This document shows, piece by piece, positions 23,807 through 31,266 of a stretch of 38,866 nucleotides of DNA; positions within the stretch are counted from its first letter, which is position 1, and each line of letters starts with the position of its first letter. The position numbers and the translations under genes were made by a program. This stretch comes from an uncultured Bacteroidia bacterium. GTDB lineage: Bacteria; Bacteroidota; Bacteroidia; Bacteroidales; UBA932. Location: positions 1-38,866 of the forward strand of contig CADAAA010000006.1 of the NCBI GenBank assembly GCA_902785785.1, read 5' to 3'. The notes below the pieces were generated by a model that saw only the letters and a program-made list of their open reading frames with translations, did no database searches and had not been told where the DNA came from.

Positions 23807-24286
23807 ATGAGAAACGCCGTAGGATACATTCTTGGATTCCTGGTTTTCGTGGCCGGGATACCGGCACTGATGTGGTGGGTATCCGGAAGGCCGTTCCCCT
23901 GGGCCCCGTCGCTGCCATGGGTAATAGTCGCACTCATTCTGATTATTCCGGGCCTGGCACTCAGCATTTGGTCTATCGTTCATATGAAAAAGGTCGGCGA
24001 AGGAAACCCCTTTGACGCTTATAATCATGAAGTTGCACCAAGGACCAAACATTTGATGAAGGATGGGCCGTATGGTATTTCCCGCAATCCTATGCTGCTT
24101 GGAATCTATATATACGATATCGGTGTCCTTGTATGGCTCCAAAGCTGGTGGCCGCTGATTGTCTTTGCCGTCGAGATTATTCTTCTCACGCTCCAGGTCA
24201 GAGCCGAAGAGAAGCGTCTGGAAGCCGATTTCGGTGACGAATACCTGGACTACAAACGCTCAGTTCCGCGCTATTTCATAAAGTAG
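23807..24286 (+). CDS. Isoprenylcysteine/phospholipid methyltransferase-like membrane protein
   Basis: 159 aa. Four hydrophobic helices and the conserved back half of the ICMT/PEMT family: GPYGISRNPMLLGIYI (SAM-binding HxxxRNP-like region, with Tyr in place of the usual His) and RAEEKRLEADFGDEYLDYKR. Bacterial members methylate small or lipid substrates at the membrane; the substrate is unknown here. The leader in front of it is homologous to that of the HD gene at 28,135. The GH35-like gene follows 45 bases later. Confidence 0.75.
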   Translation: MRNAVGYILGFLVFVAGIPALMWWVSGRPFPWAPSLPWVIVALILIIPGLALSIWSIVHMKKVGEGNPFDAYNHEVAPRTKHLMKDGPYGISRNPMLLGIYIYDIGVLVWLQSWWPLIVFAVEIILLTLQVRAEEKRLEADFGDEYLDYKRSVPRYFIK

Positions 24287-24331
24287 CGTATTAACAAAAG
24301 TTCTGGCACATAATTATTAAATGACACGAAT

Positions 24332-26083
24332 ATGAAGGCTGGTTTTTTTTCACTTGCGGCCGTCGGACTGGCGACTTGCTTTTTAATGATCCTTGGCTGC
24401 TCTCAGGAGGTTAGAGATACACCTGTAAAGCCTGCCCTTGTCCAAAAGGACGGGATTACGCATTTTGAGGTTGACGGCAAACCCTTCCTGATGTTGACAG
24501 GAGAGCTGCACAACTCTACAAGCACATCAGAAAGCTATATGGAAAGCATCGGTGTGTGGGAGCAGATGAAACACGGCTGTTTCAACACGGTGATAGCTTC
24601 CTGCTCATGGGATGTGATCGAGGATGAGAAAGGCCATTACGATTTTACATCCGTTGACCATGTGATACGCAACGCACGCGAGAACGGTCTCAAGGTGGTG
24701 ATGATATGGTTTGCCAGCTGGAAGAACGGAAACTCCACCTATGCCCCTAGCTATATAAAGCGTGATCCGGTCAATTATCCCTTGGTTCAGACTCAGGACG
24801 GCGGGTTCCTCAACGTGCTGTCCGCCTTCGGCCAAGAGTCCCTCAAAGCGGATAGGGATGCATATACTGCCCTGATGCAGCATATCAAGGAAGTGGATAA
24901 AGACTATACCGTGATAATGATGCAGGTGGAAAACGAGATGGGAATACTCGGTTCCGTCAGGGACTTCTCCCCTGCCGCCCAGAAGGCCTGGGAGGGGCAG
25001 GTCCCCTCTGACCTGATGCAGTATCTCTCAAGCCATAAAGGGCAGCTCTTCCCTGAACTTGAAAAGGTCTGGAGCGAGAATGGTTATAAGATGTCCGGAA
25101 CCTGGGAGGAAGTATTTGGCAAGAGCCACACTAAGGCCGACGACCTTCTCACCGACTATCCCTACTACACGGAGGAAATCTTCCAGGCCTATCACTATGC
25201 CAAATATGTAAACGAAATCACGGCAGCAGGCAAGGCCGTTCACGACATTCCGATGTATGTCAACAACTGGCTCCGCCAGCCGGGTATGATAAATCCCGGA
25301 CAGTTCCCTTCAGGAAGCCCTCTTCCGGAGGTGATAGATGTCTGGAGAGCCGCCGCACCTGCGGTGGATTTCACGGCGCCTGATATTTACATAAGCGAGT
25401 TTGAATGGGTGCTCAGCCAGTTCGCCCTGAGTAACAACCCGATATTCATCCCCGAATGCAGGGTGGATGTTTCCAAAGCCCTTTATGCCTATGGTGAATA
25501 TGACGCTCTTGGGTTTGCACCGTTTGGGTTTGACGGTGCGCAGAATGCAACCGGTAATTACTCTGCCGACTTTGAGAATCTTGGCAAGTGCTACGCAATC
25601 CTGTCCGGAATGGACCAGATGATCATCCAGAACTACGGTTCCGACAAGCTTCGCGGCCTGAGGGTGACGGAGGAGAATGCAAGCCCTTCCGTCGAAATGG
25701 GAGACTATATCCTCACCGCACGCTCTTCCGTAAGGAACCAGCGCGCCTTCAACTATGGCCAGGGCGCGGCCCAGATGGCCAGGGAGAACGCACAACTGGC
25801 TGCCGCCTCACAACAGCAGGCCCAGTCCGGCGCCCTCATCTTACAGACTTCGCCGGATGAGTTCTATATCGTTGGAATCAATGTGTCATTCTCGTTCGCC
25901 TCGAAGAATGCTGGCACTCAAGCAAGGATCCTTACCGACGCGATTGAGGAAGGAACCTTTGTGGATGGCAAGTGGGTACCGGGAAGAAGGCTCAACGGCG
26001 ATGAGAACAGGGTTGGTATAAATGGCGTAGGAGCGGTGAGGGTTGTGCTCTATCCATCTACTGTTACAGCCCAGGGGCGATAG
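24332..26083 (+). CDS. GH35-like beta-galactosidase lipoprotein with DUF5597 C-terminus
   Basis: 583 aa. Signal peptide with lipobox LMILGC (C23), so anchored in the envelope. The catalytic (beta/alpha)8 barrel spans about 38-390: acid/base E202 in QVENEMG and probable nucleophile E375 in IFIPECRVD. Early substrate-side residues GELHNS follow the family. The region after 390 (ALGFAPFGFDGAQNATGNY, then DEFYIVGINVSF) matches the DUF5597 beta domain of Bacteroides GH35-type enzymes. It probably removes terminal beta-galactose from plant polysaccharides with the GH43 encoded next. Confidence 0.85.
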   Translation: MKAGFFSLAAVGLATCFLMILGCSQEVRDTPVKPALVQKDGITHFEVDGKPFLMLTGELHNSTSTSESYMESIGVWEQMKHGCFNTVIASCSWDVIEDEKGHYDFTSVDHVIRNARENGLKVVMIWFASWKNGNSTYAPSYIKRDPVNYPLVQTQDGGFLNVLSAFGQESLKADRDAYTALMQHIKEVDKDYTVIMMQVENEMGILGSVRDFSPAAQKAWEGQVPSDLMQYLSSHKGQLFPELEKVWSENGYKMSGTWEEVFGKSHTKADDLLTDYPYYTEEIFQAYHYAKYVNEITAAGKAVHDIPMYVNNWLRQPGMINPGQFPSGSPLPEVIDVWRAAAPAVDFTAPDIYISEFEWVLSQFALSNNPIFIPECRVDVSKALYAYGEYDALGFAPFGFDGAQNATGNYSADFENLGKCYAILSGMDQMIIQNYGSDKLRGLRVTEENASPSVEMGDYILTARSSVRNQRAFNYGQGAAQMARENAQLAAASQQQAQSGALILQTSPDEFYIVGINVSFSFASKNAGTQARILTDAIEEGTFVDGKWVPGRRLNGDENRVGINGVGAVRVVLYPSTVTAQGR

Positions 26084-26086
26084 ACC

Positions 26087-26205
26087 TCACGCCGATAATT
26101 CATTCACCAAATAATAGCCATCCGACAAGACTTCGATACCAGGGACATACTGATTGCTGCCAGAAGGCTTGTAGCCGCCCCTTAAAATGTATCCTTCCTT
26201 AAAAT
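26087..26205 (-). pseudogene. Possible C-terminal gene relic between two glycosidase genes
   Basis: On the minus strand a frame ending in TGA (26087-26089) reads YFKEGYILRGGYKPSGSNQY and on through VPGIEVLSDGYYLVNELSA. This composition (Gly/Tyr turns, alternating strand pattern) looks like a real beta-protein end. It runs upstream into the antisense of the GH43 start, so the remainder of such a gene must be gone. It could also be chance. Confidence 0.3.
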
Positions 26206-26211
26206 ATAAAC

Positions 26212-27834
26212 ATGCATACAACACTCTCTCTCATTCTAGCGCTGACCCTTGCATCCGCCCCGGGGTTCAAGAATCCTATCATCAATTCTGATTATTCCGA
26301 TCCTGATGCAATATGTGTCAACGGAGAATACTGGATGACCGCATCTTCTTTCGGCTGTGCCCCTGGTCTTCAGATTCTCCATTCGACTGACCTTCTTAAC
26401 TGGGAGATCGTCGGAGCGGCTCTTCCTGAAGGTGTATCCACCTATGCCCGTGACCTCGCCGACGGTCCCGGCGCGAAAGCAAGCCCCGGTTTGGTTCCGC
26501 ACGGTGACGGCGTCTTCGCCCCTTCTATCCGATATCGCGAGTCGACAAAGGAGTTCTTCATATTCTGGGGAGACCCCGACAGGGGCATATATCAGGTTCA
26601 TACCCAAACCCCACAAGGAAAATGGAGCGAGCCCGTGCTTGTCAAGGAAGGAAAGGGTTACATTGACACCTGTCCTCTATTCGACGAAGACGGGCGGGTC
26701 TATCTCGTTCACGGATGGGCCGGCAGCCGGGCTGGTTTCAACAGCGTACTGAGTTTAGTCGAGCTCAATTCAGACGCCACTGAGTGCATAAGCGCCGAAT
26801 CGATGATTTTCGACGGCAGAGCCACCCGCAACCCCACTGTCGAAGGACCGAAAATCTACAAGAAAGACGGATACTATTATATTTTCGCTCCTGCCGGAGG
26901 CGTGCAGGACGGATGGCAGCTTGTCCTGCGTTCCAAATCTCCATACGGTCCGTACGAATGGAGACGTGTGCTTGAGGCCGGAGGGAACGCCACCCACGGT
27001 CCTCACCAGGGCGCCTGGGTCCAGGATGCAAAGGGGGACGACTGGTTCATTCATTTCGAAGACAGATATGCCTGGGGAAGAGTAGTCCACCTTCAGCCGC
27101 TCAAGTGGGACAAGGAAGGCTGGTGCATCATAGGGGTTGACAATGACAGTGACGGCATTGGTGAACCGGTACTTGAAGGAAAGGCACCGGCCGCATTCCC
27201 GGCAAGGCCGCTCGGAGGGGTCGGGGCAGAAGAGACCTCTACATCATTCGAGGGGACCTCAATTCCCCTGAACTGGCAGTGGGCAAGTGCTCCTGAATAC
27301 TCCTGGTATATGACCAGTCCGGCTGAGAAGGCTTTGAGGCTTAACTGCAGGAAGCAGGCAGAAGGTTTCAGAAACCTCTGGGACTGCCCACAGATGCTGT
27401 TGGAAAAGTTAGTAGGCCCGAGCACGGAACTCAACGCCAGTCTTGAATTCCAGCCATCCTACAAAGGAGACAGGGCCGGCATGATCGTGATGGGTGCGCA
27501 GTACTGCACCATAGAACTATATTATGATGGCACGGACGTCTATCTCCAAAGAAGAATCTGCCTTTTTGCCGAAAGAGGAGGTAAAGAGACCATCGCTGAA
27601 AGCGTTAAACTCGACTCGAAGAAAGTCAATTTGAGAATACGTGTGCACGAAGAAGGTAAGAACTGGCCTCCTGTTGTGATGGCCGAATTCCTGTACGAGG
27701 ATGCTGAAGGTCAGTTTAAGACCCTGGGAGAGCCGTTCAAGGCCGCTGCAGGCAAGTGGATCGGTGCCAAGGCCGGATTCTTTGCAACTGCTGAAATACA
27801 CAGGAACGAAGGCGGATGCGTATATATCCGATAG
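26212..27834 (+). CDS. GH43 family hydrolase with C-terminal beta-sandwich (beta-xylosidase/arabinofuranosidase type)
   Basis: 540 aa. Short signal peptide (MHTTLSLILALTLASA). The five-bladed propeller (20-330) shows base D30 (YSDPDAI), D152 (YIDTCPLF) and acid E211 (TVEGPKIY); THGPHQGAWV gives the central His. The C-terminal half (about 345-540) is a concanavalin-like sandwich (GMIVMGAQYCTIELYYDG, AKAGFFATAE) typical of GH43 exo-acting enzymes of the GH43_12 kind. Likely activity: alpha-L-arabinofuranosidase or beta-xylosidase on plant cell-wall sugars. Substrate not decided. Confidence 0.87.
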   Translation: MHTTLSLILALTLASAPGFKNPIINSDYSDPDAICVNGEYWMTASSFGCAPGLQILHSTDLLNWEIVGAALPEGVSTYARDLADGPGAKASPGLVPHGDGVFAPSIRYRESTKEFFIFWGDPDRGIYQVHTQTPQGKWSEPVLVKEGKGYIDTCPLFDEDGRVYLVHGWAGSRAGFNSVLSLVELNSDATECISAESMIFDGRATRNPTVEGPKIYKKDGYYYIFAPAGGVQDGWQLVLRSKSPYGPYEWRRVLEAGGNATHGPHQGAWVQDAKGDDWFIHFEDRYAWGRVVHLQPLKWDKEGWCIIGVDNDSDGIGEPVLEGKAPAAFPARPLGGVGAEETSTSFEGTSIPLNWQWASAPEYSWYMTSPAEKALRLNCRKQAEGFRNLWDCPQMLLEKLVGPSTELNASLEFQPSYKGDRAGMIVMGAQYCTIELYYDGTDVYLQRRICLFAERGGKETIAESVKLDSKKVNLRIRVHEEGKNWPPVVMAEFLYEDAEGQFKTLGEPFKAAAGKWIGAKAGFFATAEIHRNEGGCVYIR

Positions 27835-28134
27835 TATTGTTTTGTTCCCGATTGATGCCAACAATGAACACACATGGGGCTTTGGTCTGGCCATGCGCCT
27901 TGCTGAGCGTTCGCTGAAAAACAGCTGTAAGGATTCAGTTTCGATGATGCACGCGAATCTGTGAAGACACACCATTTCTCCGCAAATCGTTTCGGACGGA
28001 GATGACGTCTACAGGGCCACACCCTTGTTCTCAACGATTTGTCCTCTAGCTGTGCTGCATCTCTCTTTTGGGGTCAAGCAGATATTTTTATATCTTCACA
28101 CCGAAGATAGTTTTGTGAAGACAAAAAACGGATT
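27835..28134. other. Leader region B, degraded duplicate of 22,915-23,806
   Basis: Begins with a copy of the last 45 bases of the ECF-type gene (27889-27933, one A shorter), then skips greA and continues with shortened versions of the spacer before the methyltransferase, ending in the same CGGATTATG start. A TAGTTTTG (28108-28115) is a possible -7 box that the other copy lacks. Confidence 0.7.
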
Positions 28135-28698
28135 ATGGAAAAGCACATCACACGGGAGGCGGCGCTGGAGCTGCTGAAGAAATACAACAAGGACTCGTTC
28201 CACATACATCATGCACTGACCGTGGAAGGGGTGATGCGCTGGTACGCGAAGCAATTGGGATTTGCTGAAGATGAGGATTTCTGGGGTATCGTGGGACTTC
28301 TGCACGATATCGACTTTGAGATGTACCCGGAGGAGCATTGCATCAAGGCGCCCGAGCTGCTGCGCGAAGGTGGCGTGGGCGAAGAGATGATCCACGCCAT
28401 CTGCAGCCACGCCTACGGGATGCACGTAGACGTGAAGCCTGAACACTTGATGGAGAAAGTACTCTTCGCTACCGACGAACTCACGGGGTTGATTGGAGCC
28501 GCCGCGCTGATGCGCCCGTCAAAGAGCGTCCAGGACATGGAACTGAAGTCACTCAAGAAGAAGTATAAGGTCAAGGCTTTTGCCGCCGGCTGCTCGCGCG
28601 AGGTGATCGAGCAGGGAGCCGAGATGCTTGGCTGGCCGCTTGACGAGGTGCTGCAGAAAACCCTTGACGCCATGAAGGACTGCGAAGCAAAACAGTAA
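28135..28698 (+). CDS. HD-domain (HDIG-type) phosphohydrolase-like protein
   Basis: 187 aa. HD-domain residues: HIHHALTVEGVMRWYAKQLG, then GLLHDIDFE (the HD pair) and later ICSHAYGMHVDV, with DELTGLIGAAALMRPSKSV following as in HDIG family proteins. Likely a metal-dependent phosphohydrolase of nucleotide-type substrates. It is followed after 21 bases by the nitroreductase gene, so the two may be co-transcribed. Confidence 0.8.
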   Translation: MEKHITREAALELLKKYNKDSFHIHHALTVEGVMRWYAKQLGFAEDEDFWGIVGLLHDIDFEMYPEEHCIKAPELLREGGVGEEMIHAICSHAYGMHVDVKPEHLMEKVLFATDELTGLIGAAALMRPSKSVQDMELKSLKKKYKVKAFAAGCSREVIEQGAEMLGWPLDEVLQKTLDAMKDCEAKQ

Positions 28699-28719
28699 AA
28701 TGAGAATACAAACATCATT

Positions 28720-29388
28720 ATGACAGAATTAGAAGCCATCAAAGCCCGGCATTCCGTACGGAAGTATACCGGGCAACCTATTGAAGAGAATAAACTCAAC
28801 CTGCTTCGCGAGGAGATTCAAAAGTGCAATGCCGAAGCCGGCATCCATATACAGTTGGTCGTAGATGAACCGAAGGCCTTCTCCACCGGGATGTTCAAGT
28901 ATGGAGCGTTTTCCGGTGTGAGGAACTATCTTGTGATGGCCGGAAAGAAGGAAGCGGAAGAAAGAATCGGCTTTTATGGAGAGCGCATCGTACTTCTCGC
29001 CCAGACCCTTGGCCTGAACAGCTGCTGGGTTGGCCTTACCTACAAGAAAATCCCCGGAACATTCACCCTGGAAGAAGGAGAAGTGGTCCATTGTGTGATA
29101 GCGCTGGGCTATGGGGCGACGCAAGGCGTTCAGCACCCCATGAAACCGGCCGATAAGTTCTACGAATGTGATGGCGTCCCGCCCAGCTGGTTCATGAACG
29201 GTCTGGAAGCCGCACTGCTGGCCCCTACTGCCATTAACCAGCAGAAATTCATATTCATCCTGCGGGACGGGAACAAGGTGGAGGCTAAACCCCTGAAGTC
29301 CTTGGCCGGTTATACGCAGCTTGACCTGGGTATCGTCAAGTACCACTTCGAGATCGCCGCCGGGAAAGAGAATTTCTGCTGGGAATAA
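28720..29388 (+). CDS. Nitroreductase family protein
   Basis: 222 aa. The FMN-binding N-terminal motif ARHSVRKYTGQPI (residues 9-21) is clear. The middle carries GFYGERIVLLAQTLGLNSCWVG and ALGYGAT, and the late LLAPTAINQQKFIF is the usual NQQ/PSA-type flavin contact. Such enzymes reduce nitro- or quinone-like compounds with NAD(P)H; substrate unknown. Ends convergent with the GNAT gene, 26 bases apart. Confidence 0.87.
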   Translation: MTELEAIKARHSVRKYTGQPIEENKLNLLREEIQKCNAEAGIHIQLVVDEPKAFSTGMFKYGAFSGVRNYLVMAGKKEAEERIGFYGERIVLLAQTLGLNSCWVGLTYKKIPGTFTLEEGEVVHCVIALGYGATQGVQHPMKPADKFYECDGVPPSWFMNGLEAALLAPTAINQQKFIFILRDGNKVEAKPLKSLAGYTQLDLGIVKYHFEIAAGKENFCWE

Positions 29389-29414
29389 GAATCAGGGCTT
29401 ATGCCGGCACGGCT

Positions 29415-30038
29415 CTACCAGAGCTGTCCCGGCAGTTTCAGCTTTTCTTTGGGAGGGAAGGATCGGTCGAATTCTTCGCATTCCTGCTCATCGACGAAAT
29501 AGCCTCCAGGAGTGGCGTATTCTCCGGAGATGCCAGTCAAGTAGCCTGGTATCAATTCTTTGCATAGGAAGAAGGAAGCATCTTCTCCTTCCTGCAATCC
29601 GTGATATCGTATGCCGAACTCAGACGCGTAGTTGAAGCCGCTTTTGCCGTAGAACCCGATGTTTCCTTCGAAGCAGATTGCACCGAACCCCATTTCCGCA
29701 GCCCTGTCGAGGCTATAGTCCAGCAGCGCCTTGCCATATCCCTGGCGCTGGTATTCTGGAAGGATCCCTATCGGACCCATAGTGACAATCGGGACGGACC
29801 TACCGTCATCGGCCTTGATGGAGGCGTGCATAAATATGCATTGACCGATCAATTTGCCGTCGGCCTCCATGACAAAGTCCAATTCCGGGATGAACGCCGG
29901 GTCCTCCCGAAGGCAGTGCAAGACATAATGCTCCAGACATCCGGGACGGTAGACATTCCAGAAAGCTTCCCTAGTAAGGTTTTCTACTTGACTGTATTCA
30001 GATTTCCGCTCGTTGCGGATGATGTATTCTTTATTCAT
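29415..30038 (-). CDS. GNAT family N-acetyltransferase
   Basis: 207 aa from the ATG at 30038 (MNKEYIIRNERKSEYSQVEN). A longer frame upstream to 30311 is antisense to the thioesterase gene, Ser/Arg-rich and rejected. Acetyl-CoA-binding motif A is seen as GPIGILPEYQRQGYGKALL, followed by GFGAICFEGNIGFYGKSGF, as in YhbS-like proteins. Acceptor substrate unknown. The thioesterase gene ends 34 bases upstream. Confidence 0.85.
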   Translation of the reverse strand: MNKEYIIRNERKSEYSQVENLTREAFWNVYRPGCLEHYVLHCLREDPAFIPELDFVMEADGKLIGQCIFMHASIKADDGRSVPIVTMGPIGILPEYQRQGYGKALLDYSLDRAAEMGFGAICFEGNIGFYGKSGFNYASEFGIRYHGLQEGEDASFFLCKELIPGYLTGISGEYATPGGYFVDEQECEEFDRSFPPKEKLKLPGQLW

Positions 30039-30072
30039 TGCTTTGCACCTGTTATCCTCAAGGCCCTCTGCC

Positions 30073-30486
30073 CTATTGGAGAGCATCGAATGAGATGGGA
30101 TTGCGGCCGGTATAGGCCTGACCGGTGAAGGTGGCGATGCGGACACCGTCCTGATTCGTGACCTCAACCTCGACGGACGGGATGCGATGATGGGCACATG
30201 AGAAATGCCCTTCCGCCCGGAGCGTGTCACCCTCCCGCGCCGACACATGGTAATAGATGGTCGAATTGATCGCGAAAGTGAGGTTTTCGCACTGATTGAC
30301 CACAGCAGCAAACACCAGGTCGGCGAGGGTGAAGATCGCTCCGCCCTGGCACACGCCTCCGGCGTTGAGGTGTGCCGATGTCACTTCCAATACGGCAACG
30401 GCAGAGCCAGGGGCAATCTCGATGAGCCTGGCCCCGCTGCCAGCCGCGAAACGGTCACTGGAGTTGAGGAAATCCTTTAGAGTCAT
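30073..30486 (-). CDS. Hotdog-fold thioesterase, PaaI-like
   Basis: 137 aa. The signature NAGGVCQGGAIFTLADL (residues about 41-57) corresponds to the PaaI hotdog helix, with Gln in the place often held by His in HGG. The rest (INSTIYYHVSAREGDTLRA, VEVTNQDGVRIATFTGQAY) follows the family beta sheet. Likely hydrolyses an acyl-CoA. Confidence 0.85.
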   Translation of the reverse strand: MTLKDFLNSSDRFAAGSGARLIEIAPGSAVAVLEVTSAHLNAGGVCQGGAIFTLADLVFAAVVNQCENLTFAINSTIYYHVSAREGDTLRAEGHFSCAHHRIPSVEVEVTNQDGVRIATFTGQAYTGRNPISFDALQ

Positions 30487-30607
30487 AAGTCGTTATCTTT
30501 CGAAATGGAGTCCGTCTCCATTCCCTCCCAAAATTAGCCGTTTTTCGTCATTTCGCCAAAAAAGCTCAATCGGGAGGCGCCGTATTTCTGCACGAGGTCC
30601 CCGATGG

Positions 30608-31099
30608 TTAACCCAGGTCCGCAAATACGAGCCAGTCCGGCGCGTGGTAAGTCAGGAAGCCGGTCAGCACGATGATCACGACGGCAAGGACGATCCAAAG
30701 CATCCATTTCTCGCGCACGAAGGGGCTGTTGCGCCATTTCCGGGCAAGGAGGACGGCTCCGAACATTGCGGCGACATAGATGACGGCATCGATGGCCATC
30801 AGTTCGTGACGTACGAATACCCAATAGGAAAAGAAAGCGAGGACGATGAGCGGCATCATCGCCAGACCCGCCAGGATGGGAGCGCCGAATTCCTTGATAT
30901 CCCGATGGCCTATGCAGAGACAAAGGCTCAGCAGCAGCATCGGATAAAAGACCATCTTCATGTGTGCCATCACGCTCTCCTTGACAGGGAATATATAGCC
31001 CAGAAAATGGTTGAAAAAGGGCACGTGATGCACGAAATGCATGCTTGTGCCGATCAGGACCGACAGGACGATGGCAATGATAGTAACCTTGCGGGACAT
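30608..31099 (-). CDS. Small multipass membrane protein, DUF6512-like
   Basis: 163 aa from the ATG at 31099 (MSRKVTIIAIVLSVLIGTSM). The longer frame to 31165 crosses the palindrome at 31,136 and is not used. Five hydrophobic helices; the conserved-looking HFVHHVPFFNHFLGYIFPV and KESVMAHMKMVFYP lie near the N-terminus. No transport or enzyme motif recognised. Divergent from the GH3 gene. Confidence 0.65.
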   Translation of the reverse strand: MSRKVTIIAIVLSVLIGTSMHFVHHVPFFNHFLGYIFPVKESVMAHMKMVFYPMLLLSLCLCIGHRDIKEFGAPILAGLAMMPLIVLAFFSYWVFVRHELMAIDAVIYVAAMFGAVLLARKWRNSPFVREKWMLWIVLAVVIIVLTGFLTYHAPDWLVFADLG

Positions 31100-31135
31100 G
31101 GGGATAAGATTTCGTTTCGACAATAATAACGAATT

Positions 31136-31160
31136 GTTTTTGCAACCGGGTTGCAAAAAC
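31136..31160. promoter_or_regulatory. Perfect 12+12 palindrome between divergent genes, candidate operator
   Basis: GTTTTTGCAACC (31136-31147) and GGTTGCAAAAAC (31149-31160) around one central base. It lies 36 bases upstream of the membrane-protein ATG and 107 before the GH3 ATG. The symmetry fits a homodimeric repressor site, LacI-like in look; it may control the GH3 gene in response to sugar. It could instead be a hairpin in a transcript. Confidence 0.5.
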
Positions 31161-31207
31161 AGCATGAACGGCAGCCCTCTCTTTCTGCAAGGTAGGCACT
31201 TGATGAC

Positions 31208-31239
31208 TTTGGAAAAACGGACAAAATGCAGTAAATTGC
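31208..31239 (+). promoter_or_regulatory. Promoter of the GH3 gene
   Basis: TTTG (31208-31211), 20 bases, then TAAATTGC (31232-31239), a near match to TTTG-N19/21-TAnnTTTG, 27 bases before the ATG. Confidence 0.45.
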
Positions 31240-31266
31240 GTCACTTATTATAACACTAAGACCACA

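Noticed and set aside
30039-30311. N-terminal extension of the GNAT gene
   Set aside because: Ser/Arg-rich, antisense to the thioesterase gene; the ATG at 30,038 gives a normal GNAT length.
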